A stretch of DNA of 64,000 nt from Bradyrhizobium guangzhouense (GTDB lineage: Bacteria > Pseudomonadota > Alphaproteobacteria > Rhizobiales > Xanthobacteraceae), in NCBI RefSeq assembly GCF_004114955.1, contig NZ_CP030053.1, forward strand, positions 2,542,001 through 2,606,000. Direction: 5' to 3'. A model generated the notes under the pieces. That model did not search any database. It had not been told where the DNA came from and saw nothing but the letters and a program-made list of their open reading frames with translations. The translations under genes and the position numbers were made by a program. This document shows positions 1 through 8,920 of the stretch, in pieces (the stretch's first letter is position 1; every line of letters starts with the position of its first letter).

Positions 1-917
1 AGCAGCCCGTCGCTGATGCTGGCGCCGGTGCAGGCCAGCGGCAGATAGGTGACGGCGATATGGGTGTAGCGCACCGCGAGGGCGAGCGCGGTGCGCGCCT
101 GATAACTGTAGAGCGAGCGGTGGCACGGCGAGTTGAACCAGAGCGCGCCATAGCGTTGCCAGTTGGCGAGCGTATCCGGCGCTTCGCAGGCGCGGCCGCC
201 CTTGAAGCCGGCGCGGCTCGGCCGGTAATACTGTCCGCCGCCGGTGCCGAGATAGGAGCGGAAGCAGAAGCCTTCGTCCGACAGCGCCAGCGCCCGGTCC
301 GGATTGCCCTCGCCGGAGGCGATGCTGTCGCCAAGGCCGGCGATGAAGATGTCGCGGACCTGGATCTCGGTCTGAAGGCGCTGGCTCGGATCGGAGCCGG
401 AAGAGACGTCGACGGTTGCGACCGTCTGCTTGCCGTAACGGACCCGCAGATTGACCGGTTCGGCGCAGTCGAAGGTGGAGGATTGCGGCCCGTCACCGTC
501 GTCGAACGACCAGGCGCAGGTGGCGCCGACCGGCACCGCGCCGGTCAGGCGCACCGTGATGGGGTGGTCGACCGGGGTGAGGTAGTTCTCTTTGACGTTG
601 TCGCGGGTGCAGGGCTGGTTGACGCGGCCTTGCAGGTCGATGCAGAGGCGGTTGACCATGTTGCGGGCCCAGCCGCGGCCTTCGCTTTGCAGCTCCAGCG
701 ACTGCTCGGCGGCGAGGATGCTGCGGTTACGGGCATTCTCCACATGGAGCAGGAAGTCGCGCTCCTCGCGGAACAGGCGGAAGCGGTTGCGGACCTCCCA
801 ATTGATCTGCAGGGCGCCGGCATCCTGCGCGAGGACGCGCGGAAACGGCAGAACGGTGAGGAGCCCGTACAGCAGCAGGGCGCCTGCAAGGAAACGGCGA
901 GGGGAAATCGACATCAT
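1..917 (-). CDS. Secreted GDSL/SGNH-type hydrolase, C-terminus cut by window edge
   Basis: The reverse strand is open from an ATG at 917 to the left edge, giving 305 residues with no stop. The N-terminus has an arginine pair, a hydrophobic stretch and a likely signal-peptidase site after VLA near residue 31, so the product is probably exported. A GDSIASGEGNP motif with its serine at about residue 198 matches block I (GDS...GEGN) of SGNH/GDSL esterases. Several cysteines suggest a periplasmic or extracellular fold. The remaining catalytic blocks lie outside the window, so activity cannot be confirmed. Substrate unknown; an esterase or lipase is the usual activity of the family. Confidence 0.75.
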   Translation of the reverse strand, partial: MMSISPRRFLAGALLLYGLLTVLPFPRVLAQDAGALQINWEVRNRFRLFREERDFLLHVENARNRSILAAEQSLELQSEGRGWARNMVNRLCIDLQGRVNQPCTRDNVKENYLTPVDHPITVRLTGAVPVGATCAWSFDDGDGPQSSTFDCAEPVNLRVRYGKQTVATVDVSSGSDPSQRLQTEIQVRDIFIAGLGDSIASGEGNPDRALALSDEGFCFRSYLGTGGGQYYRPSRAGFKGGRACEAPDTLANWQRYGALWFNSPCHRSLYSYQARTALALAVRYTHIAVTYLPLACTGASISDGL

Positions 918-1027
918 GGCCCGCGTCTTCAACGGCAAAGTTGAGGCGGAAATAAGAGAGGATAGCTCTCGGGCCTGCAATCCTCCGACAACAGCTTTTG
1001 CGGGTTTCCGCGCGGCGGCTGGCCGCG

Positions 1028-2110
1028 TTACCGCTTGCTGGCCTGGCGCACCAACCGCTCGCGCTCCATCGGCGTCACCTCCGTGGGCAGGTTGGCCTGC
1101 GCGCAAGCTTCCGCCAGCCGGCGCCGTTCCTGCCAGGGCCGGACCACGTTCATCCAGAGCTCTCTCGTGCCCATGATGGAAATGGCGAGGCCGAACGGGA
1201 TCACGAAATAGAGGATACGGAAGACCAGCAGGGTCGCGAGCAATTGCTCGCGGCCGAATTCGGGCAGCGCCACCAGCATGGCGGCGTCGAATACGCCGAT
1301 CGAGCCGGGGGCGTGGCTGGCAAAGCCCAGCAGCGTCGCCAGAATGAACACCACCGCAAGCGACAGGAAGTCGATCGGCGGATCGGCCGGAATCAGCAGA
1401 TACATCGCAAAGGCACAGAAGCCGAGATCGACGACGCCGATCAGGATCTGCACCAGCGTCAGAGGCGCCGACGGCAGCACGACCTTCCAGCCCTTCTGGC
1501 CGAGTTCGCGGCGCTTCTCGCCCATGCTGAGCCAGACCAGGTAGGCGGCGATCGAGGCAAGGCCGCCGAACGCGATCAGCCGGTTGATCGACGATGGCAG
1601 CTGATCCATGTACGAGGCCGCGCCCGGATGGATGGCCATGCCGATCGACAGCACGAAGATGTTACCGAGCCAGAAGGTCAGGCCGGAGAGGAAGCAGATC
1701 TTGGCGACGTCGATCGCGTTCAGCCCATAGTCCGAATAAATCCGGAAGCGGATCGCGCCGCCCGTGAACACCGTGGCGCCGATGTTGTGGCCGATCGAAT
1801 AGGACGTGAAGCTCGAGAGTGCTGCGATGCGATAGGGCACGTGCTTCTTGCCGATCGTTCGCAATGCAAAAAAGTCGTAGAAGGTCAGCGTACAGAACGC
1901 GAAGAACACGCAGATCGCAGCAAGCCCGATATGGCCGCGGGGAATATCGGTCAATGCGGTCAGGATGACGCCGGTATCGATGCCCTTGAGGGTGCGCAGC
2001 AGCGTGGTAACCGCGAAGGCGATGATCATCACGCTCGCGGCAATCCCGAGCCGTCGCCAGCCGATCCATTTCTTGAAGCCGCGTTTCAGCGCGGGCAGCA
2101 GTCCGTGCAT
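1028..2110 (-). CDS. UPF0104 / YbhN-like integral membrane protein (lysylphosphatidylglycerol synthase TM-domain family)
   Basis: A 360-residue polytopic membrane protein with about eight hydrophobic segments. It resembles the flippase-like membrane half of MprF (lysylphosphatidylglycerol synthase TM region, YbhN/UPF0104), including the ASHAPGSIGVFDA segment near residue 270, a typical family signature (HxPGGIGxxE-like). The cytosolic aminoacyl-transferase half of MprF is absent, so a role in lipid transport or envelope lipid handling is inferred rather than aminoacylation. The start has the ATG next to a basic amphipathic N-terminus. It stands alone on this strand. Confidence 0.8.
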   Translation of the reverse strand: MHGLLPALKRGFKKWIGWRRLGIAASVMIIAFAVTTLLRTLKGIDTGVILTALTDIPRGHIGLAAICVFFAFCTLTFYDFFALRTIGKKHVPYRIAALSSFTSYSIGHNIGATVFTGGAIRFRIYSDYGLNAIDVAKICFLSGLTFWLGNIFVLSIGMAIHPGAASYMDQLPSSINRLIAFGGLASIAAYLVWLSMGEKRRELGQKGWKVVLPSAPLTLVQILIGVVDLGFCAFAMYLLIPADPPIDFLSLAVVFILATLLGFASHAPGSIGVFDAAMLVALPEFGREQLLATLLVFRILYFVIPFGLAISIMGTRELWMNVVRPWQERRRLAEACAQANLPTEVTPMERERLVRQASKR

Positions 2111-2529
2111 TCATCCTCCCGGCGGGGGGCAAGACCGACCGGGCCAGGTATTGGCCGGTCGATTTACGATCACTGCCCGAAATGGGCGTCGATCGCTAGG
2201 CATGATCTAGCTCATTTAAGGCAAAAACACCGACTTGTGCAGCCCTTGACAACGACAGCTTCCGCGCCGGACCGGCCGTTTTGTCATACGTGGTTCACAT
2301 GGCCGGCGCGTTAAGCATATGAGTCGAGGACCACGCTTTGTCCGTCTTCCCAAATGGTCCCAAATCCCGCGCTCGCAAGCATTGTTCCGGCGCAAACGAA
2401 GCCAGACTTTTTTGGAACGACGGCCCTGCGCACCGGTTAGCGCTCCATCAGCAATCGAACATGACAAAACAGCGGCTTTTGTCCAAGCCGGTGCCGTCGT
2501 GTTCCCGAAACTTCTCGAGGATTGGAACG
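2111..2529. other. Intergenic region upstream of the ferritin-like gene
   Basis: No convincing gene is present. The forward frame of the downstream gene is open through part of this stretch, but it lacks coding character and a ribosome site, so it is treated as untranslated. The only signal is a possible EcfG-type promoter, listed separately. Confidence 0.5.
2414..2438 (+). promoter_or_regulatory. Possible EcfG-type general stress promoter
   Basis: GGAAC (2414-2418), a 16-bp spacer, then GGTT (2435-2438). The alphaproteobacterial general-stress consensus is GGAAC-N16/17-CGTT, so one base is off. It lies about 90 bp before the start of a DUF892 gene, a class often induced by stress. Inference only. 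Confidence 0.35.
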
Positions 2530-3036
2530 ATGGGACTGTTCACCAAAGACATCAAGACCATGAACGACCTGTTCGTGCATCAGCTGCAGGACATCTATTA
2601 CGCCGAGCAGCAACTCACCAAAGCTCTGCCGAAAATGGCAGATAAGGCCACCGATCCGCAGCTGAAGCAGGGCTTTTTGACGCATCTTGAAGAAACCAGG
2701 CAGCACGTCACGCGGCTCGAGGAAGTGTTCAAGATGCACGGCGTCGCGGTGAAGGCGGTCGATTGCCCGGCCATCGATGGGATCATCGAAGAGGCCGACG
2801 AAACCGCGGGCGAGGTCGCCGACAAGGCGGTGCTCGATGCGGCCCTGATCAATGCGGCGCAAGCCGCCGAACATTACGAGATCGTCCGCTATGGCAGCCT
2901 GATCGCCTGGGCCAAGCAGCTCGGCCGCAGTGACTGTGCCGCCGTGCTTGCCAAGACGCTCGAGGAAGAGAAGGCAACCGACAAGAAGCTGACGACGCTG
3001 GCCGAGAGCAAGGTGAACTTGCGGGCGGCGAGCTGA
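2530..3036 (+). CDS. Ferritin-like DUF892 (YciE/YciF family) protein
   Basis: A 168-residue, mostly helical acidic protein. It opens with the family signature LFVHQLQDIYYAEQQL followed by H/E-rich helices (HLEETRQHVTRLEE and AEHYE), the metal-binding pattern of YciE/YciF-type ferritin-like four-helix bundles. Role inferred: stress-related diiron or structural protein in the cytoplasm. The ATG at 2530 was chosen because GAGG precedes it by about 9 bases and family members start with MGLFTKDIKTM-like sequence; the longer upstream frame looks non-coding. A stem-loop follows the stop. Confidence 0.85.
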   Translation: MGLFTKDIKTMNDLFVHQLQDIYYAEQQLTKALPKMADKATDPQLKQGFLTHLEETRQHVTRLEEVFKMHGVAVKAVDCPAIDGIIEEADETAGEVADKAVLDAALINAAQAAEHYEIVRYGSLIAWAKQLGRSDCAAVLAKTLEEEKATDKKLTTLAESKVNLRAAS

Positions 3037-3051
3037 ACGTAACGTCTGATC

Positions 3052-3081
3052 AGCGCCGCGCGGGTTCTCCTGCGCGGCGCT
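3052..3081 (+). terminator. GC-rich stem-loop after the ferritin-like gene
   Basis: Ten-base perfect arms AGCGCCGCGC (3052-3061) and GCGCGGCGCT (3072-3081) with a 10-base loop, 15 bp after the stop. No T-run follows, so it may be a weak terminator or an mRNA 3' stabiliser. Confidence 0.5.
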
Positions 3082-3173
3082 CGCATGCGCGCTTTCATAA
3101 TTCGATTATCGTCGAAGCATGACAACGCGAAGGCGGCGTATATGTCGCATGGGGCTGCAATCGAGGTGGCAGC

Positions 3174-4589
3174 ATGCGAGCCAACACCATCAAATACGAA
3201 ACTTTCGAGGCGAGCGGTGCCCCACGCAACGCACCGCGCCTTGCAACGTCGCTCACGCTGGCCGCGATGAGTCTTGGCTATGGCGTCGTGCAGCTCGACG
3301 TCACCATCGTCAACACCGCGCTCGCCGCCATGGGCAAGACGCTCGGCGGGGGCGTCGCGGAGCTGCAATGGGTGGTCAGCGCCTACACCATTGCTTTTGC
3401 TGCCTTCATCCTGACATCAGGCGCACTTGGCGACCGCATCGGCGCCAAGCGCATCTTCATGGCGGGGTTCGCGATCTTCACGGCGGCCTCGCTGGCCTGT
3501 GCGCTGTCTCCCAACGCCATCGTGCTGATCGGCGCGCGCCTGGTGCAGGGACTGGCGGCGGCGATCCTGGTGCCGAATTCGCTGGCGCTGCTCAATCACG
3601 CCTATACGGACGATCGCGCGCGCGGCCGTGCCGTCGCGGTCTGGGCCGCAGGGGCGAGCCTGGCGCTGACGGCCGGTCCCTTCGTCGGCGGCGCATTGAT
3701 CACGCTGGTCGGCTGGCGCGCGATCTTCCTCGTTAATCTGCCGATCGGCCTCACAGGGCTGTGGCTGAGCTGGCGCTATGCGACCGAGACCACGCGGGCG
3801 CGCTCACGCGAGATCGATCTGCCCGGTCAGTTCGCCGCGATCGGGGCGTTGGGCGCGCTGGCTGGTGCGATCATCGAAGCCGGTGCGCTTGGGTGGGATC
3901 ATCCGGCGGTGATCGCGGCCTTCGTGACCTCCATCGTTCTCGCGGCGCTGTTCCTCCGGCGCGAGAGCCGCGCCGAGCAGCCGATGCTGCCGCTGTCGTT
4001 GTTCGCTCAAAGGCTGTTTACCCTGACCACGATCGTCGGCCTGCTGGTCAACATCGCGATCTATGGCCTGATCTTCGTGCTGAGCCTCTACTTCCAGCGG
4101 ATCAACGGTCTGTCGGCGTGGTGGACCGGGCTCGCCTTCGTGCCGATGATGGGAGCGGTGCTGCCGGTCAATCTGCTGGCGCCGCGCCTGGCCGAGCGTA
4201 TCGGCCCGTGCCCGACCATCGTGGCCGGCGCCTGCATCTCTGCGCTCGGCTGTCTCGGCCTGGTCTGGATCGAGGCCGGGACGAGCTACCTTGCGATCTT
4301 TGCGCAGATGATCGCGATCAGCGGCGGGCTTGGCCTCCTGGTACCGCCGCTGACCTCGACCTTGCTTGGCAGCGTCGAGAAGGCGCGCTCAGGTATCGCT
4401 GCGGGTGTCCTCAACGCGACACGGCAAACCGGCAGCGTCCTGGGTGTCGCGCTGTTCGGCTCGCTGGTGGCGTCCGATCGCGCGTTCATGATAGGCCTTC
4501 ACCAATCGCTAATCATATCGGCGGCGGTGCTGCTACTGGCCGCCGGCGTGATCGGCCTTGGCGTCACCGCGCGGGCCCAAGAAATGTGA
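3174..4589 (+). CDS. MFS drug-efflux transporter, DHA2 (EmrB/QacA) family
   Basis: A 471-residue protein with about 14 hydrophobic segments, the DHA2 layout of proton-driven multidrug exporters. Visible family motifs: LDVTIVNTAL in the first helix (motif D1), GDRIGAKR in the loop between helices 2 and 3 (motif A), and AAGASLALTAGPFVGG near helix 5 (antiporter motif C). No EmrA-like adaptor is adjacent, so it probably works alone in the inner membrane. Substrate not predictable. The chosen ATG leaves a 30-residue cytoplasmic N-tail. Confidence 0.88.
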   Translation: MRANTIKYETFEASGAPRNAPRLATSLTLAAMSLGYGVVQLDVTIVNTALAAMGKTLGGGVAELQWVVSAYTIAFAAFILTSGALGDRIGAKRIFMAGFAIFTAASLACALSPNAIVLIGARLVQGLAAAILVPNSLALLNHAYTDDRARGRAVAVWAAGASLALTAGPFVGGALITLVGWRAIFLVNLPIGLTGLWLSWRYATETTRARSREIDLPGQFAAIGALGALAGAIIEAGALGWDHPAVIAAFVTSIVLAALFLRRESRAEQPMLPLSLFAQRLFTLTTIVGLLVNIAIYGLIFVLSLYFQRINGLSAWWTGLAFVPMMGAVLPVNLLAPRLAERIGPCPTIVAGACISALGCLGLVWIEAGTSYLAIFAQMIAISGGLGLLVPPLTSTLLGSVEKARSGIAAGVLNATRQTGSVLGVALFGSLVASDRAFMIGLHQSLIISAAVLLLAAGVIGLGVTARAQEM

Positions 4590-4623
4590 GCGGCCGCACA
4601 CATTCTCTGTTCACCATTCCGGC

Positions 4624-4642
4624 AACCGGCGCATAGCCGGTT
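4624..4642 (+). terminator. Stem-loop between the MFS gene and the c-di-GMP gene
   Basis: AACCGGC and GCCGGTT arms of 7 bp with a 5-base loop, without a T-run. Possible terminator of the transporter transcript; could also sit in the leader of the downstream gene. Confidence 0.35.
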
Positions 4643-4694
4643 ACCGACTGTCCACCTCTGCCGGCTCTAGTGCCTGATGGAATAGGGGCCGGCA

Positions 4695-7094
4695 ATGTAT
4701 CAAGTTCTGTTTTGTCTGACGGACCAGCACGATTGGCGCCTTGTCGCACTCGGCGGCGCCGTGTGCCTGCTGGCAAGCGCGGCGGCAATCAGTCTTTTTC
4801 ATCGGGCGCGGGCGGCGAATGGCGGTGCCCGTCTCGTATGGATAACGCTCGACGCCGTCGTGGCCGGTTGTGGCATCTGGGCAACCCATTTCATCGCGAT
4901 GCAGGCCTACGGGCCCGGCGCTGGTGGCGCCTACAACATCCCCGTCACGATCCTCTCGCTGATCTTTGCGATTGCTGTGACCTTCATCGGTCTCAGCATT
5001 TCGGTTTCGACGCGGCGAGGAGCGGTGGTCGCGCTTGGTGGCGCCGTCGTCGGCGGCGGCGTGGCAGCGATGCATTACACCGGCATGATGGCGTTCGAGA
5101 TTCCTGCCCATGTCGGTTGGGACACCGGAACGGTGACGGTATCGATCTTGCTCGGCATCGTCTTTGGGTCTTGCGCCCTGTTCATGGCAGGTCGTGGCGA
5201 CAGCCTGCCCAACGCGCTTGCCGCGACCACCTTGCTGACGGTTGCCATCGTCTCGCACCATTTCACCGCGATGGGCGCACTGCAGTTGACGCCTGATCCC
5301 ACGCTTGCGATCGGCGGTCTTTCGATCCCGCCGGCGTCGTTGTCCATCCTGACCGCCAGCGCAGCCGTTGCCATCATCGCTATCGCCCTCACGGCCGCCG
5401 TGCTCGACCGTCGCGCCAAGGGCGAGATCGGGCGCCAGCAGATCGTGCTCGACACCGCGCTCGAGAACATGTCGCAGGGACTGTGCATGTTCGATGTCGA
5501 AGGCAAGATCATCCTGTTCAACGAGCGTTACGCCGCGATGCTGCGCCGCTCCGACATGCAGCTGACGGGCCGTGTCCTGCTCGATATTCTCCGCGAGGAG
5601 GCGGCGAAGGGCCAGTGGAACGGTGATGCCGAGCAATTCTTCGCGCGCCTCGTCGAGGATGCCAGGGAAGGACGTACAACGACGGACGTCGTTCGCCGGT
5701 TCGAGCGCTCGATCCGGGTCGTCAACCAGCCGATGCAGGGCGGCGGTTGGGTCGCCACCTTCGAGGACATCACCGAATGGCTGGACGCGCAGGCCAAGAT
5801 CTCGCACATGGCGCGGCATGACGCGCTGACCAATCTGCCGAACCGCGTGCTATTTCACGAGCAACTCGAGCAGGGACTGCGCCGGGCGGGGTCGAATGAC
5901 CAGCTTGCGGTGCTCTGCCTCGATCTCGATCATTTCAAGGACATCAATGACTCGCTCGGCCATCCCATCGGCGATGCGCTGCTCAAGCAGGTCGGCCAAA
6001 GACTGAAAGCGACGGTCGGCGAGCATGACACGGTGGCCCGTCTCGGCGGCGACGAATTCGCCGTGGTCCAGATCGGCCGCTCGGAGGAGGCTGCGGCGCG
6101 GGCGCTTGCCCGGCGCATCGTCGAGGTGATCTCAGCGCCTTACGAGATCGAGGACCATCAGATCGTGATCGGCGTCTCGATCGGCATTTCTTTGTCGCCG
6201 CAGGACGGCAGCAATCCGGACGAACTGCTCAAGAACGCCGATTTGGCGCTCTACCGCGCCAAGGCCGACGGCCGCGGCACCTATCGCTTCTTCGAGACCG
6301 GCATGGATGCGCGCGCGCAGGCCCGGCGGCTGCTGGAAATGGATATGCGCGCGGCGCTGCAGCGCGATGAGTTCCAGCCGTATTATCAGCCGATCCGAGA
6401 CGTCGCCAGCGATCGCGTCGTCGCCTTCGAGGCGCTCTTGCGCTGGAATCATCCAGAGCGCGGCCTGATCGCGCCCATCAACTTCATTCCGCTCGCGGAG
6501 GAGACCGGTCTCATCGTCCAGCTCGGCGAGCTCGTGTTGCGCGGCGCCTGTGCGGATGCTGCGACTTGGCCGGATGATATCTGCGTCGCCGTCAATCTGT
6601 CGCCGGTCCAGTTCAAGAATCCGAACCTGATTGCCTCCGTGACGGAGGCGCTGAGGAATTCGGGCCTCGCGGCGCGTCGCCTCGAGCTCGAGATCACCGA
6701 ATCCGTGCTGCTCCAGAACAGCGAGGCGACGCTGACCACACTGCACGATTTGCGCGCCATGGGCGTGCGGATCTCGCTGGACGATTTCGGCACCGGCTAT
6801 TCCTCGCTGAGTTACTTGCGCAGCTTCCCCTTCGACAAGATCAAGATCGACCGCTCCTTCGTGTCCGAGCTCGTGACGCGTGAGGATTCCGTGGCGATCA
6901 TTCGCGCGGTGACCGGCCTTGGCCGCAGCCTTGGCATCGTCACCACGGCGGAAGGTGTCGAAAACGACGCGCAGCTCGAGTTGCTCAGGCGCGAGGGATG
7001 CACCCAGGCGCAGGGCTATCTGTTCAGCAAGCCGCGGCCCGCCGCCGAGGTCGTGATGATGCTGGAACAGCCGCCGCTGAGGGTTTCGGCTTGA
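4695..7094 (+). CDS. MHYT-PAS-GGDEF-EAL cyclic-di-GMP signalling protein
   Basis: A 799-residue membrane sensor-output protein. Residues about 10-240 carry about seven hydrophobic helices with the MHYT-type repeats (ATHFIAMQ, MHYTGMMAF, SHHFTAMGAL), thought to bind a metal and sense a diatomic gas or redox state. A PAS-like segment (about 250-370) follows, then GGDEF (RLGGDEF near 451-456, active-site residues intact, so diguanylate cyclase possible), then EAL (EAL at 579-581, with DDFGTGYSSL and EGVEN, so phosphodiesterase possible). Both catalytic signatures look intact, so the net direction is unknown. c-di-GMP commonly controls motility, a plausible link to the flagellar cluster 7 kb away. 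Confidence 0.93.
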   Translation: MYQVLFCLTDQHDWRLVALGGAVCLLASAAAISLFHRARAANGGARLVWITLDAVVAGCGIWATHFIAMQAYGPGAGGAYNIPVTILSLIFAIAVTFIGLSISVSTRRGAVVALGGAVVGGGVAAMHYTGMMAFEIPAHVGWDTGTVTVSILLGIVFGSCALFMAGRGDSLPNALAATTLLTVAIVSHHFTAMGALQLTPDPTLAIGGLSIPPASLSILTASAAVAIIAIALTAAVLDRRAKGEIGRQQIVLDTALENMSQGLCMFDVEGKIILFNERYAAMLRRSDMQLTGRVLLDILREEAAKGQWNGDAEQFFARLVEDAREGRTTTDVVRRFERSIRVVNQPMQGGGWVATFEDITEWLDAQAKISHMARHDALTNLPNRVLFHEQLEQGLRRAGSNDQLAVLCLDLDHFKDINDSLGHPIGDALLKQVGQRLKATVGEHDTVARLGGDEFAVVQIGRSEEAAARALARRIVEVISAPYEIEDHQIVIGVSIGISLSPQDGSNPDELLKNADLALYRAKADGRGTYRFFETGMDARAQARRLLEMDMRAALQRDEFQPYYQPIRDVASDRVVAFEALLRWNHPERGLIAPINFIPLAEETGLIVQLGELVLRGACADAATWPDDICVAVNLSPVQFKNPNLIASVTEALRNSGLAARRLELEITESVLLQNSEATLTTLHDLRAMGVRISLDDFGTGYSSLSYLRSFPFDKIKIDRSFVSELVTREDSVAIIRAVTGLGRSLGIVTTAEGVENDAQLELLRREGCTQAQGYLFSKPRPAAEVVMMLEQPPLRVSA

Positions 7095-7098
7095 TGGA

Positions 7099-7533
7099 CT
7101 AGCCGCGGCGCAGCGCGAAATGCGCGCCGCAGAAAGCCATGACGGCACCGAGGCACAGTGCCGCGAGGCCCGCGAGCACGCCGGAAACGGTCGGAAGCGG
7201 GCTCGGCGCCGAGGCCGCTTGCCCGGCGCCCGCGAGCAGCAGCACGCCGACCACGATCAGGAATTGGCGCATCCGCTGCGGGATCTGGCCAGAGACCGCG
7301 CTCTGCATCAACGTCGCCGTGAAATAGCCGCCGGAAAAGCCCACGGTCGCGATCAGCCACCAGGCGATCGCCGCGCCTGTCGGCATGAACTCGTGCGTGT
7401 CCGAGCGCCAGAGACCGCCGAGGTCGAGCCCGTAGCGCGCACCCAGCATGTGCACCGCGAGCGCGAGCAGCACGCCCGCGATCGCAGCGGCTCCGAGAAT
7501 CAGGCGGCGCGGAAAATAGATCGTCTCAGCCAT
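7099..7533 (-). CDS. Small integral membrane protein, unknown function
   Basis: 144 residues with about four hydrophobic segments and an alanine/glycine-rich C-terminal half. No catalytic motif recognised. The ATG at 7533 (MAETIYFPRR) was preferred to an upstream in-frame start because positively charged residues then directly precede the first helix. Its 5' end faces the next gene across about 60 bp, so the two may share a divergent promoter. Probably an inner-membrane protein; nothing more can be said. Confidence 0.6.
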   Translation of the reverse strand: MAETIYFPRRLILGAAAIAGVLLALAVHMLGARYGLDLGGLWRSDTHEFMPTGAAIAWWLIATVGFSGGYFTATLMQSAVSGQIPQRMRQFLIVVGVLLLAGAGQAASAPSPLPTVSGVLAGLAALCLGAVMAFCGAHFALRRG

Positions 7534-7591
7534 GCCTCGCTTGTAGGATGGGGAAGGGCGATCGCGCAAGCACATCGCAAGACGGGATCAG

Positions 7592-8185
7592 GTGATGCAG
7601 GTTTCGGACGACGGGCAGGGCGGACCGGTCATCAGCTATGCCTACAAGGCGTCGCTGATCGGCTCGGCGCATCGCTTCGAGCTGACTGACGATGGATTGG
7701 CCTGGCACATTGCCGGCCGCACCGGCCTCTGGCGCTATGGCGAGATCAGTGCAATCAGGCTGTCGTTCCGCCCGGTCTCGATGCAGCAGCACCGCTTTCG
7801 CGCCGATGTCAGCCACGTCAAGGGCGGCCGCATCGCGATTCTGTCGACGAGCTGGCAGACCGCGGCGCTGATGGCACCGCAGGACAATGGTTTTCGCGAC
7901 TTCATCGTCGCGCTGCACGCACAGATGGCCAAAGCCGGCGGCCGGGCCGAGCTGACCGCCGGCCTCGGCCGCAAGACTTATGCGGCGGTGCTGGCGTTCC
8001 TGGCGCTGCTGGCCGTGGCGATGGCGGGGCTGTTGATCCGCGCATTGTTGATCGGCCAATTCGCTGGCGTGCTGTTCATTCTTGGCTTTGTCGCGCTGTT
8101 CGTCTGGCAGGTCGGTGGCTTCGTCCGGCGCAACCAGCCGCGCAGCTACAGTTTCGATCGGCTGCCGGCCGGCTTGCTGCCGTAG
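7592..8185 (+). CDS. Membrane-anchored protein of unknown function (PH-like N-terminal region)
   Basis: 197 residues. The first 120 are soluble and beta-rich (YKASLIGSAHRFELTDDGL opening, LWRYGEISAIRL), reminiscent of a bacterial PH-like fold. Two hydrophobic helices follow at about 130-180, then a short tail. Translation may begin at GTG 7592 or the adjoining ATG 7595; a purine-rich GGATCAGG precedes both. No enzyme motif seen. Confidence 0.6.
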   Translation: MMQVSDDGQGGPVISYAYKASLIGSAHRFELTDDGLAWHIAGRTGLWRYGEISAIRLSFRPVSMQQHRFRADVSHVKGGRIAILSTSWQTAALMAPQDNGFRDFIVALHAQMAKAGGRAELTAGLGRKTYAAVLAFLALLAVAMAGLLIRALLIGQFAGVLFILGFVALFVWQVGGFVRRNQPRSYSFDRLPAGLLP

Positions 8186-8250
8186 CGCTTGCAATCAGTC
8201 GCAATCAAATTTGACTTCGCCGCCGCGCGCCGGTCCCGCATCGTGCCGCG

Positions 8251-8850
8251 ATGACATCAACGAATCGCAGCGCGCGCCTGCCGACGGCGGACGAGATCGC
8301 CGAGATCAACCGCACCCATCTGATCGATACGCCGCTCCGGCCGGCCGATCTGCTGTTTCTGTTCGGCACCCGTGAGGACGTTGCGCTGCGCGTCGAGACC
8401 GCCGCGCGGCTGTGGCGCGAGCGCTTTTACCCCTGGTCGATTGTCAGCGGCGGTGTGACACAAGGCTCGGAGCAATCCGAGTGTACCATCATCAAGGCAG
8501 CGATGGTCGCAGCGGGCATTCCAGCGGACCGGATCCTGGAGGAGCACCGCGCGATGAACACCGGCGAGAACGTGACCTTCTCTTTGCCTGTGATCGATGC
8601 GGCGCTGGGACTGCAAAACATCCGCAGCGTGATTTGCCTCGGCAATACCTGGACGGCGCGGCGCTATCCGATGACATTGCATCGACATTGGCCCGAGGTT
8701 ACGAAGCTGCTGCTCACCGTCGACGGCTTCGCAACGCCGCGCGCGCTCTGGCATACCGACCCGGAATTTCGTCGTCGTGTCCTGCACGAGTGGGACAAGA
8801 TCGAGCCGTACAAGGCGAGGGGCTTCATCGCGGAATGGCCCGAGCCCTAA
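8251..8850 (+). CDS. YdcF-like DUF218 domain protein
   Basis: 199 residues matching the DUF218/YdcF architecture: an opening strand with LLFLFGT, an IVSGGVTQGSEQSE segment and the hallmark NTGENVTFS, followed by ICLGNTWTARR. YdcF-family proteins adopt a Rossmann-like fold; some bind S-adenosylmethionine and others act in envelope metabolism. No transmembrane segment, so this one is probably cytosolic. It converges on the MocR gene. Confidence 0.75.
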   Translation: MTSTNRSARLPTADEIAEINRTHLIDTPLRPADLLFLFGTREDVALRVETAARLWRERFYPWSIVSGGVTQGSEQSECTIIKAAMVAAGIPADRILEEHRAMNTGENVTFSLPVIDAALGLQNIRSVICLGNTWTARRYPMTLHRHWPEVTKLLLTVDGFATPRALWHTDPEFRRRVLHEWDKIEPYKARGFIAEWPEP

Positions 8851-8920
8851 GGAAAGGATTCGTGCTCCGACGCGTTTTCTTTACGCGAACCGGAATCCAC
8901 TTCGCTCGAAAACGCTCTGA

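Noticed and set aside
60..944. 294-residue forward frame at the left edge
   Set aside because: Antisense to a signal-peptide-bearing GDSL frame on the reverse strand that is open to the edge; composition is Arg/Ala/Gly-rich shadow type with no ribosome site.
998..2314. 438-residue forward frame
   Set aside because: Exact antisense of the UPF0104 membrane protein; charged low-complexity shadow.
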